NCBI GenBank assembly: GCA_027058255.1
Contig: JALUTE010000426.1
Location: 1-22,065, forward strand
DNA length: 22,065 bases
Reading direction: 5' to 3'
From: Methyloligella sp.
Lineage (GTDB): Bacteria > Pseudomonadota > Alphaproteobacteria > Rhizobiales > JALUTE01
The notes beneath the pieces are model-generated. The model did not search any database, was not told the DNA's origin, and saw only the letters and a list, made by a program, of their open reading frames with translations. The stretch's first letter is position 1; each line of letters begins with the position of its first letter. The position numbers and the translations under genes are program-made. This document shows, piece by piece, positions 16,979 to 22,065 of this stretch.

Positions 16979-17030
16979 TCTGCTCCGCCAGCCATTTCGC
17001 AGCGACCCGTGCGCCGTACTGCGCTTTCCC

Positions 17031-17060
17031 TTGACATCGGCGCCATGGCTGTCCCATCAG
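17031..17060 (+). promoter_or_regulatory. Candidate lpxD promoter
   Basis: A perfect consensus -35, TTGACA (17031-17036), is followed after 18 bases by CATCAG (17055-17060), a weak -10. It would give a leader of about 125 nt to lpxD. The -35 is striking in this GC-rich gap, but the -10 match is only 3 of 6. Confidence 0.4.
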
Positions 17061-17135
17061 CAAGACGCGCCTTCCCCGCATGGTCCGATAGCGCCGCCTG
17101 CCGGGCGCGAGGCCGGGTGCGGCGCGGACGGGGGC

Positions 17136-17171
17136 ATGACGGGCCGGATGACGAGCCGGATGACGAGCCGG
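17136..17171 (+). repeat. Three tandem 12-bp repeats just upstream of lpxD
   Basis: ATGACGGGCCGG (17136-17147) is followed by two identical copies of ATGACGAGCCGG (17148-17159, 17160-17171). The array ends 19 bases before the lpxD ATG and runs almost into its ribosome binding site GACGGAG. Each unit has an ATG, but none is in the lpxD frame. Confidence 0.75.
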
Positions 17172-17190
17172 GCACGACGGAGCCGATCGC

Positions 17191-18279
17191 ATGGAGCATC
17201 CAGGGTTCTTCGAGAGGGCGGGACCCTTCGATCTCGAGCAGGTTGCAGAGCATCTCGGCGCCGAGATCGGACGGCGCAATGGCGCGGATGGCTCCGGCGG
17301 CCAACGCGGCCGGCGGCTTGTTGACGTCCGTCCCCTCGACCGCGCCGGTCCTGAGGACCTGTCCTTTTTCGACAATCGAAAATATCTCGATCAGCTTCGC
17401 GGAACGCAGGCGGGCGCCTGTCTGGTGGCACCGCGCGATGTGGACCATGTGCCTGCGGGCACGGTGGCGCTGGTGCTGGAGGCGCCCTATCGCGGCTTCG
17501 CCAAGGCGCTCTTTCTGTTCTATCCGGGCGCACGCACGCCCCTGGTGTGGACGCTCGACGGGCAGGGCGCGGCCGGCGTGCCGACGCAGGAGGGCGCGGG
17601 CGGCGCGGCACGCATCCATCCCTCGGCGCGGCTCGAGACGGATGTGCGGATCGAGCCCGGCGCCGTCATCGGACCCGAGGCGGCCATCGGCGCCGGCACG
17701 ACCATCGCCGCTGGGGCGGTGATCGGTGCCCGCGTCTGGATCGGCCGGGATGGCTATGTCGGGCCGAACGCTTCGCTCACCCACGCCCTGCTCGGCGATC
17801 GGGTGATCGTGCATGCGGGAGCGCAGATCGGCCAGGACGGGTTCGGCTTCGCCATGGGCCCCGAGGGGCATCTCAAGGTTCCGCAGATCGGCCGCGTCAT
17901 CATCCAGGACGATGTGGAGATCGGTGCCGGCACGACCATCGACCGGGGCGCACTGGCGGACACGGTGATCGGCGAGGGCACCAAAATAGACAATCTCGTT
18001 CAGATCGGGCACAACGTCGTCATCGGTCGCCACTGCGTTCTCGTGGGCATGGTCGGCATTTCGGGAAGCACCACATTGGGTGATTTCGTCGTCATGGGCG
18101 GCAATTCCGGCTGTGCGGGCCATATCCATGTCGGCTCGGGCGCGCAGATCGCCGGGGCGTGCAAGGTGAACAGCGACGTGCCGGCCGGTGCCCGCTATGG
18201 CGGGGTGCCGGGGCGGCCATTCAAGGAGTGGGCTCGCGAGATCGCGACGCTCAAGAGGCTGGCTCGGCGCGGCTCCTGA
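17191..18279 (+). CDS. lpxD: UDP-3-O-(3-hydroxyacyl)glucosamine N-acyltransferase, 362 aa
   Basis: Third step of lipid A synthesis: transfers a hydroxyacyl chain from acyl carrier protein to the amine at position 2 of the sugar. The N-terminal uridine-binding domain (residues 1-110) contains RPLDRAGPEDLSFFDNRKY. It is followed by left-handed beta-helix hexapeptide repeats from about residue 140 (IHPSARLETDVRIEPGAVIG). The catalytic His is H274 in QIGHNVVIG; the second conserved His is H311 in GCAGHIHVG. The 37-residue spacing equals that of E. coli H239/H276. ATG 17191 has GACGGAG with an 8-base spacer. It is followed by fabZ and lpxA in the classical order. Confidence 0.97.
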   Translation: MEHPGFFERAGPFDLEQVAEHLGAEIGRRNGADGSGGQRGRRLVDVRPLDRAGPEDLSFFDNRKYLDQLRGTQAGACLVAPRDVDHVPAGTVALVLEAPYRGFAKALFLFYPGARTPLVWTLDGQGAAGVPTQEGAGGAARIHPSARLETDVRIEPGAVIGPEAAIGAGTTIAAGAVIGARVWIGRDGYVGPNASLTHALLGDRVIVHAGAQIGQDGFGFAMGPEGHLKVPQIGRVIIQDDVEIGAGTTIDRGALADTVIGEGTKIDNLVQIGHNVVIGRHCVLVGMVGISGSTTLGDFVVMGGNSGCAGHIHVGSGAQIAGACKVNSDVPAGARYGGVPGRPFKEWAREIATLKRLARRGS

Positions 18280-18387
18280 CGGGGCGGGGCAGTGGATGCC
18301 GCGGCCTGGCATGGATCGGGGTGCGGGCGGCGAATGCGAATGGCAGGCCGGGGCGAGGGCTTCGGGCCAGGGGTCAAGGGGACGGAC

Positions 18388-18879
18388 ATGAACGACGACG
18401 CGGACGAGAAGCGCAACCTCGCAACGGCGGATATCGGCCGCATTCTTCGACTGCTGCCCCACCGCTATCCCTTTCTTCTGGTCGATCGCATCTTCGAGAT
18501 GGACGGGGATCGCTCCTGCGTGGGGGTCAAGAACGTCACCATCAACGAGCCCTTCTTCCAGGGCCATTTTCCGGACTTTCCGCTGATGCCCGGCGTGCTG
18601 ATCGTCGAGGGGCTCGCGCAGACGGCCGGGGCGCTCTGCGTCCATGCGCTCGAGGAGCGGGGCGAGGTCCACGAGACCACGGCGGTCTATTTCATGACCA
18701 TCGACCGTTGCCGGTTCCGCAAGCCTGTCGTTCCGGGCGACGTGCTGCATTATCACGTGGAGCGGATTCGCAATCGCGGCCGGGTCTGGCGGTTCCAGGG
18801 GGAGGCGAAAGTGGAAGGGCGGGTCGTGGCCGAGGCCCAGTTCAGCGCCATGATCGCCGACGCCGAGACCAAGCGGTAG
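18388..18879 (+). CDS. fabZ: 3-hydroxyacyl-ACP dehydratase FabZ, 163 aa
   Basis: Dehydrates 3-hydroxyacyl-ACP in fatty acid elongation and so competes with LpxA and LpxD for the same hydroxyacyl-ACP pool. LPHRYPFLLVDRI is the N-terminal motif. The hot-dog fold active site has H60 in FFQGHFPDFPLMPG and E74 in VLIVEGLAQ, 14 residues apart as in known FabZ. ATG 18388 has AAGGGGA with a 6-base spacer and gives the usual length. An in-frame ATG at 18292 adds 32 unrelated residues. Confidence 0.97.
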   Translation: MNDDADEKRNLATADIGRILRLLPHRYPFLLVDRIFEMDGDRSCVGVKNVTINEPFFQGHFPDFPLMPGVLIVEGLAQTAGALCVHALEERGEVHETTAVYFMTIDRCRFRKPVVPGDVLHYHVERIRNRGRVWRFQGEAKVEGRVVAEAQFSAMIADAETKR

Positions 18880-18888
18880 CGGGGCACG

Positions 18889-19689
18889 ATGGCAAACATT
18901 CACGCGACAGCGCTGGTCGATCCCGAGGCGCGGCTGGGGCCGGGGGTCGACATCGGGCCCTATTGCATCGTCGGGCCGCACGTGACCCTGGGTGATGGCG
19001 TGCGGCTGCGCTCGCATGTGGTGATCGAGGGGCGGACCAGCCTCGGCCCCGAATGCGACGTCTTTCCCTTCGCCTCGCTCGGCCATATTCCCCAGGACAA
19101 GAAATATCAGGGGGAGGAGAGCCGGCTGGAGATCGGGGCCCGCACCACCATCCGGGAATATGTGACCATGAATCCGGGAACGGAGGGCGGCGGTCTCGTC
19201 ACCCGGGTGGGAAGCGACGGGCTCTTCATGGCTGGTGCCCATGTCGCCCATGACTGCCAGGTGGGCGATCATGTCATTCTCGCCAACAATGCCACGCTCG
19301 CGGGCCATGTGACGGTTGGCGATCATGTGATTCTCGGCGGGCTCTCGGCCGTCCATCAGTTCGTGCGCATCGGCGCGCATGCCTTCATTGGCGGCATGTC
19401 CGGGGTCGAGAACGATGTCATTCCCTTCGGCATGGCCTTGGGCAACCGGGCGGCCCTGTCGGGCCTCAACATCATCGGGCTCAAGCGGCTCGGCTTCGAG
19501 CGCGAGCGCATCCACGCCCTGCGCAAGGCCTATCGCATGCTGTTCTCCGACGATGGCACGCTGGCCGACCGGCTCGCGGATGTGGAGGACATGTTCGGAG
19601 ACGACGAGGGCGTGCAGATGATCCTCGCCTTCATCCGCGCCGAGTCCGACCGGTCCCTGTGCGTGCCCAAGGCCGCGACCGCTTCCTGA
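18889..19689 (+). CDS. lpxA: UDP-N-acetylglucosamine 3-O-acyltransferase, 266 aa
   Basis: First step of lipid A synthesis, transferring a 3-hydroxyacyl chain from ACP to UDP-GlcNAc. Hexapeptide repeats run from MANIHATALVDPEARLGPGV through about residue 180, followed by the C-terminal helical bundle (GLKRLGFERERIHALRKAYR). The catalytic His is H121 in AHVAHDCQVG. The hydrocarbon-ruler position holds Gly (G169 in FIGGMSGV), as in E. coli, where Met at this place in Pseudomonas selects C10. That suggests a long acyl chain, by inference. It starts 9 bases after fabZ with a poor ribosome site, so translation is probably coupled. Confidence 0.97.
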   Translation: MANIHATALVDPEARLGPGVDIGPYCIVGPHVTLGDGVRLRSHVVIEGRTSLGPECDVFPFASLGHIPQDKKYQGEESRLEIGARTTIREYVTMNPGTEGGGLVTRVGSDGLFMAGAHVAHDCQVGDHVILANNATLAGHVTVGDHVILGGLSAVHQFVRIGAHAFIGGMSGVENDVIPFGMALGNRAALSGLNIIGLKRLGFERERIHALRKAYRMLFSDDGTLADRLADVEDMFGDDEGVQMILAFIRAESDRSLCVPKAATAS

Positions 19690-19741
19690 TCCATGGCGCC
19701 GCGTGCGTGCCGGGCACCGACCGCGATGGCGCGTGATCCCG

Positions 19742-20362
19742 CTATTGCGCGGCGCCGAGCCCCATGCGGGCGCCTTCCGACCGCCGGCCCTTGCCCCGTC
19801 TCTTGGCCGCCAGCGGCGCCATGATGACCCGCGCATGGGGATAGCGGAACTCGTCGTCGCTGTCGTCGGTCAGCTCGTTGAAGGTGGCGACCGCAAGGAC
19901 GCCGAGCAGGCCCGTATTGGTCGCGGCGTCGAGGCGGTCCGCCTTGGTCTTGTTGTAGACGGCGAGGACCACGCTGCGCGGTTGATATCCCTCTCTCTCG
20001 CAGGTGACGGCGATGGTGCTGGACGCGCCGCGATAAAGCGGAACCCGCACGCGCGCCGGCGTGACGACCCGGGCTGTGTAGTGGCGGGTCTGCAAGGTGC
20101 ATGTGGCGCCGGCGAACTCCTTGCCGGCCGAGTTGGGAAAGCCGCTCTCGGCCTGCTCGTAGGTCCGCACCTCCACGAGCTGGTCCCCAGCCAGGGCGGG
20201 AACGGCCTCCCCGGCCCGTCTCCGGCCCGCATAGACATCGATCCCCTCCGCACCCTTCACGGTGGGAACGATCGTGGACACTCTGGAGACAGGCAGCCCG
20301 GGCGTGGCGCACCCCGCCAGAAGAAGGACCACCCCAAACGCTGTGACAGCTCTGCGCACCAT
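19742..20362 (-). CDS. Putative outer-membrane lipoprotein of unknown function, 206 aa
   Basis: I do not recognise the family. It has a type II signal peptide with lipobox LLAGC (Cys18); the residue after Cys is Ala, so sorting to the outer membrane is expected. The mature part has two cysteines (ATCTL and AVTCEREG) that flank a beta-rich segment TARVVTPARVRVPLYRGAS and may form a disulfide; a GYQPRSVVL strand reminiscent of carbohydrate-binding-like PEGA folds follows. There is a TNTGLLG helix near residue 150 and a basic tail (KRRGKGRR). On the minus strand GGGAGG lies only 2 bases before this ATG, so GTG at 20359 is an equally good start. It converges on lpxA with a 52-base gap and stands alone on the opposite strand inside the lpx cluster. 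Confidence 0.75.
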   Translation of the reverse strand: MVRRAVTAFGVVLLLAGCATPGLPVSRVSTIVPTVKGAEGIDVYAGRRRAGEAVPALAGDQLVEVRTYEQAESGFPNSAGKEFAGATCTLQTRHYTARVVTPARVRVPLYRGASSTIAVTCEREGYQPRSVVLAVYNKTKADRLDAATNTGLLGVLAVATFNELTDDSDDEFRYPHARVIMAPLAAKRRGKGRRSEGARMGLGAAQ

Positions 20363-20539
20363 GGCCTCCCGTCATCGGTTCCATTGTTGGTTTCATCGTC
20401 CTGGCACGCTTGCGGGCCATGCGCACGGCGCTCGAACCCGCATTGCGCCGCTCAAGCAACCATGCCGGCCGAATGCTGAAACGGGGGTCGCAAATCGACT
20501 GAAACCAGGCATTGCCCCGCATGGCCCGAGCCAGGGCAT

Positions 20540-20568
20540 GGCATAAGGATGCATGAGCGCTTCGTCAA
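20540..20568 (-). promoter_or_regulatory. Candidate promoter of the lipoprotein gene
   Basis: On the minus strand TTGACG (complement of 20563-20568) and TATGCC (complement of 20540-20545) are exactly 17 bases apart. The start would be near 20533, about 170 nt before the lipoprotein gene. The -35 matches 5 of 6 and the -10 only 3 of 6. Confidence 0.45.
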
Positions 20569-20577
20569 TAGTTTGCA

Positions 20578-20625
20578 ATGTCGGACATAGTCCGTGCATC
20601 GGGCCGCAGTGGTGAACATAGACCG
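20578..20625. promoter_or_regulatory. Interleaved operator-like palindromes upstream of the minus-strand promoter
   Basis: ATGTCGGACAT (20578-20588) and CGGACATAGTCCG (20582-20594) are overlapping perfect inverted repeats. A near copy of the second core, GAACATAGACCG, is at 20614-20625, 31 bases from GGACATAGTCCG (20583-20594), or three helical turns. They lie just upstream of the minus-strand -35. The binding protein is unknown. Confidence 0.4.
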
Positions 20626-20942
20626 AACTATAGTGGAAAAAAGCATGCTGTGTATGCCGTTATACTCTAGGCCCCGTCCGGCCACCTTCGCTCGCCCGGC
20701 ATGCGTTCCCGCTGCTGCGGCAGTGTGCTAAGAGCGGCAGGCGTGCAAATGTCCCGCCGCGCCGGTGCAGGCGGGTGTCCCGTCACGGCTCGGCAATCGC
20801 CGGCAGACGGTGATGGCGTGAGCGGTGGGCTCGATCCTGGCGGCATATATTGCTGCGGGGGGCGCGACACGCGGCCTTGCACCGGCTCGGCAAGGCGGCG
20901 AGCGCAAGCGGCTCGTCCAGTCCGGCGAGGACGAGGGGAGCG

Positions 20943-21824
20943 ATGGCCATGGCGGCGGGAAAGAAGCTCGGCATACTGGCTGGCGGCGGCATGATGCCGT
21001 GCCTTGTGGCCGAGCGGGCCGAGGCGGCGGGCCGCCCCGTCCATATCGTCGCCCTGGAAGGCGAGGCGGACAGGGCCATCGAGCGGTTTTCGCATAGCTG
21101 GGTGAAATGGGGCGAGATCGGCCGTATGCTCCAGGTCCTGGCCCGGGCCGGTTGCGACGAGCTCGTCATCATTGGCAGCGTCAGCCGGCCTGACATGAGC
21201 CAGGTTCGGTTCGATGTCGGTGCGCTCCGGAACCTGCCCGTCATTCTCGGCCTCATGGTCGGGGGTGACGATTCGGTGCTCTCGCGGGTCGTGCGCTTCT
21301 TCGAGGGCAAGGGGCTGCGCGTGCGCGGCGCCCATGAGATCGCGCCCGATCTGGTGGCGCCGGCAGGCCCTCTGGGTCGCGAGAGACCGGGCGCCAGGGA
21401 CCAAAAGGACATCGCCAAGGCCATGGCGGTGGTGCGGGCGCTGGGCGCGCTCGATGTGGGGCAGGCGGCCATCGTCTCGCGCCAGCATGTGATCGCGGTC
21501 GAGGCGGTGGAGGGCACGGACGCCATGCTGGAGCGCGCTGCCAAGCTCAGACAATGGGGAGACGGGCGCGGCCAGCGCCGGCGCGGCGTTCTCGTGAAAC
21601 GGCCCAAGCCCGGCCAGGAGCTGCGCGTCGACATGCCGGTGATCGGGCCGCGCACGGTGGAGCTTGCCGCGGCGGCGGGTCTCAAGGGTATCGCGGTCCT
21701 TGCGGGGCAGGTCCTGCTGGCGGAGCGCGATGTGTTGGTGGCGCGCGCCGATGCGGCTGGCCTGTTTGTCGTCGGCGTCGAGGAGGAGGAGGCCGTCGAG
21801 AGCACCGGAGACCGCGATGGTTGA
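20943..21824 (+). CDS. lpxI: UDP-2,3-diacylglucosamine pyrophosphatase LpxI (DUF1009), 293 aa
   Basis: Cleaves UDP-2,3-diacylglucosamine to lipid X and UMP; it is the alphaproteobacterial replacement of LpxH. The N-terminal domain starts KLGILAGGGMMPCLVAERAE and the C-terminal domain contains VLVKRPKPGQELRVDMPVIG. D230 in RVDMP is near the position of the metal-linked Asp225 of the Caulobacter enzyme; that equivalence is from memory. SRPDMSQVRFD and GGDDSVLSRVVRFFEGKG are further family blocks. ATG 20943 and ATG 20949 are both possible, with GAGGGGAG at 20933-20940. An upstream TTG at 20850 adds a non-homologous segment. In relatives it lies directly between lpxA and lpxB; here it is set apart by the lipoprotein gene. 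Confidence 0.94.
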   Translation: MAMAAGKKLGILAGGGMMPCLVAERAEAAGRPVHIVALEGEADRAIERFSHSWVKWGEIGRMLQVLARAGCDELVIIGSVSRPDMSQVRFDVGALRNLPVILGLMVGGDDSVLSRVVRFFEGKGLRVRGAHEIAPDLVAPAGPLGRERPGARDQKDIAKAMAVVRALGALDVGQAAIVSRQHVIAVEAVEGTDAMLERAAKLRQWGDGRGQRRRGVLVKRPKPGQELRVDMPVIGPRTVELAAAAGLKGIAVLAGQVLLAERDVLVARADAAGLFVVGVEEEEAVESTGDRDG

Positions 21825-21878
21825 GAGCACCGCATGCGCAGGCCGGGCTCCGGGCAGATGCGGCCCAGCGCTTTCCCA

Positions 21879-21928
21879 GGGAGGGAGCACTGACAGAGCC
21901 GCCGGAAAAGCCCGTCCGCCCTTTCTGA
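21879..21928 (+). pseudogene. Possible remnant of the lpxB 5' end
   Basis: A strong ribosome site GGGAGGGAG (21879-21887) stands two bases before CTG (21890), in GCACTGACAG where GCATGACAG would be an ATG start. The frame reads TEPPEKPVRPF and then stops at 21926-21928. LpxB proteins often begin with a short polar stretch like this, followed by an FLIAGEPSGD motif, which is missing. The palindromic repeats begin two bases later. A separate frame from ATG 21817, overlapping the lpxI stop, stays open to the window end but has no LpxB motif. This is a tentative reading; the stretch may be plain intergenic DNA. Confidence 0.2.
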
Positions 21929-21929
21929 G

Positions 21930-21956
21930 CCGGTCGGGATTTTCAACCCCGACCGG
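21930..21956 (-). repeat. Palindromic repeat, copy 1 (inverted relative to copy 2)
   Basis: CCGGTCGGG (21930-21938) and CCCGACCGG (21948-21956) form a 9-bp stem with a 9-base interior. Read on the minus strand, the 23-base core is the same element as copy 2, with GGGGTTGAAAA at its centre. No T-tract follows, so it does not look like a plain terminator. Confidence 0.7.
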
Positions 21957-22006
21957 AGGGTTCGTGCCGGCTGCGGTGCGAGGCGCCAGGGGCGGCATGA
22001 GCGCTG

Positions 22007-22031
22007 GGGCCGGGGTTGAAAACCCCGGCCC
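22007..22031 (+). repeat. Palindromic repeat, copy 2
   Basis: GGGCCGGGGTT (22007-22017) pairs perfectly with AACCCCGGCCC (22021-22031) across GAA. The 23-base core matches copy 1 (opposite strand) at 20 of 23 positions, and the three differences keep the stem paired. Confidence 0.75.
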
Positions 22032-22033
22032 GC

Positions 22034-22064
22034 AGGGGATAAAGCCCCTCCCCCCGGTGGGGAG
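22034..22064. repeat. Two further overlapping hairpins at the window edge
   Basis: AGGGG (22034-22038) pairs with CCCCT (22045-22049) around ATAAAG. CTCCCC (22048-22053) pairs with GGGGAG (22059-22064) around CCGGT. The two share bases 22048-22049, so they compete at the ends. The array may continue beyond the window. Confidence 0.5.
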
Positions 22065-22065
22065 C

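Larger units (their letters stand above)
20363..20942. other. 580-base non-coding stretch between the lipoprotein gene and lpxI
   Basis: No open frame here has support as a gene. Bases 20560-20680 are clearly AT-richer than the rest of the window and hold the minus-strand promoter and palindromes listed separately. For lpxI only weak plus-strand candidates exist: TATACT (20661-20666) and TATATT (20846-20851) look like -10 elements but lack a -35, and TTCCCG (20706) with TAAGAG (20729) is poor. The promoter for lpxI therefore remains unresolved. Confidence 0.5.

Noticed and set aside
16840..19836. Minus-strand open frame of 998 codons opposite lpxD-fabZ-lpxA
   Set aside because: Covers three well-supported plus-strand genes and contains no motif of its own.
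20393..20685. Small minus-strand frames (68 and 77 codons) upstream of the lipoprotein gene
   Set aside because: They cross the candidate promoter and palindromes, have no ribosome site and no recognisable sequence.
20667..21998. Minus-strand open frame of 443 codons opposite lpxI
   Set aside because: LpxI on the plus strand is clear and the opposite frame shows only shadow composition.
21817..22065. Open frame from ATG overlapping the lpxI stop, considered as lpxB
   Set aside because: 83 codons translate through the palindromes with no LpxB motif; the peptide is Gly/Pro/Ala-rich and looks non-coding.
1..22065. tRNA, rRNA, CRISPR array, insertion sequence or riboswitch
   Set aside because: I looked for cloverleaf-like pairs, regularly spaced direct repeats, transposase motifs and known leader folds and saw none.

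Overview
The window is a very GC-rich, almost fully plus-strand stretch of a Gram-negative chromosome. The gene order rpsB-tsf-pyrH-frr-uppS-cdsA-dxr-rseP-bamA-lpxD-fabZ-lpxA-lpxI is the conserved translation/envelope cluster of Alphaproteobacteria. LpxI in place of LpxH, a two-PDZ RseP/MmpA protease, the C-x4-C zinc finger of MutM and a mutM/enoyl-CoA hydratase pair all fit an alphaproteobacterium, most likely of the Hyphomicrobiales (Rhizobiales). The genus cannot be told from the sequence.

Layout. Bases 1-3544 hold the end of a periplasmic adaptor gene overlapping a complete RND pump gene. Bases 3550-5289 hold mutM and a short-chain enoyl-CoA hydratase gene. A clear sigma70-type promoter (5392-5420) and a 144-nt leader then open the rpsB-tsf-pyrH-frr block: ribosomal protein S2, EF-Ts, UMP kinase and ribosome recycling factor. 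UppS, CdsA and Dxr follow (9613-12680) and link isoprenoid precursor synthesis, the undecaprenyl carrier and phospholipid synthesis. RseP and BamA (12869-16888) serve envelope stress signalling and outer-membrane protein assembly. LpxD, FabZ and LpxA (17191-19689) start lipid A synthesis. A minus-strand lipoprotein gene of unknown function (19742-20362) and a 580-nt non-coding stretch separate these from lpxI (20943-21824), which makes lipid X. Beyond lpxI, where lpxB is expected, there is only a possible 12-codon lpxB-like start and then a cluster of strong palindromes up to the window edge.

The genes are ordinary housekeeping genes and no defence, mobile-element or CRISPR system is visible. 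The less ordinary features are the S2 protein with an acidic linker and a C-terminal helix-hairpin-helix domain; two inverted copies of one palindrome whose differences preserve base pairing, sitting where lpxB should begin; the lipoprotein gene with operator-like palindromes inside the lpx region; short tandem repeats in the leaders of rseP and lpxD; and a strong hairpin between tsf and pyrH.

Starts were chosen by ribosome binding site and family alignment from memory. No database search was run.
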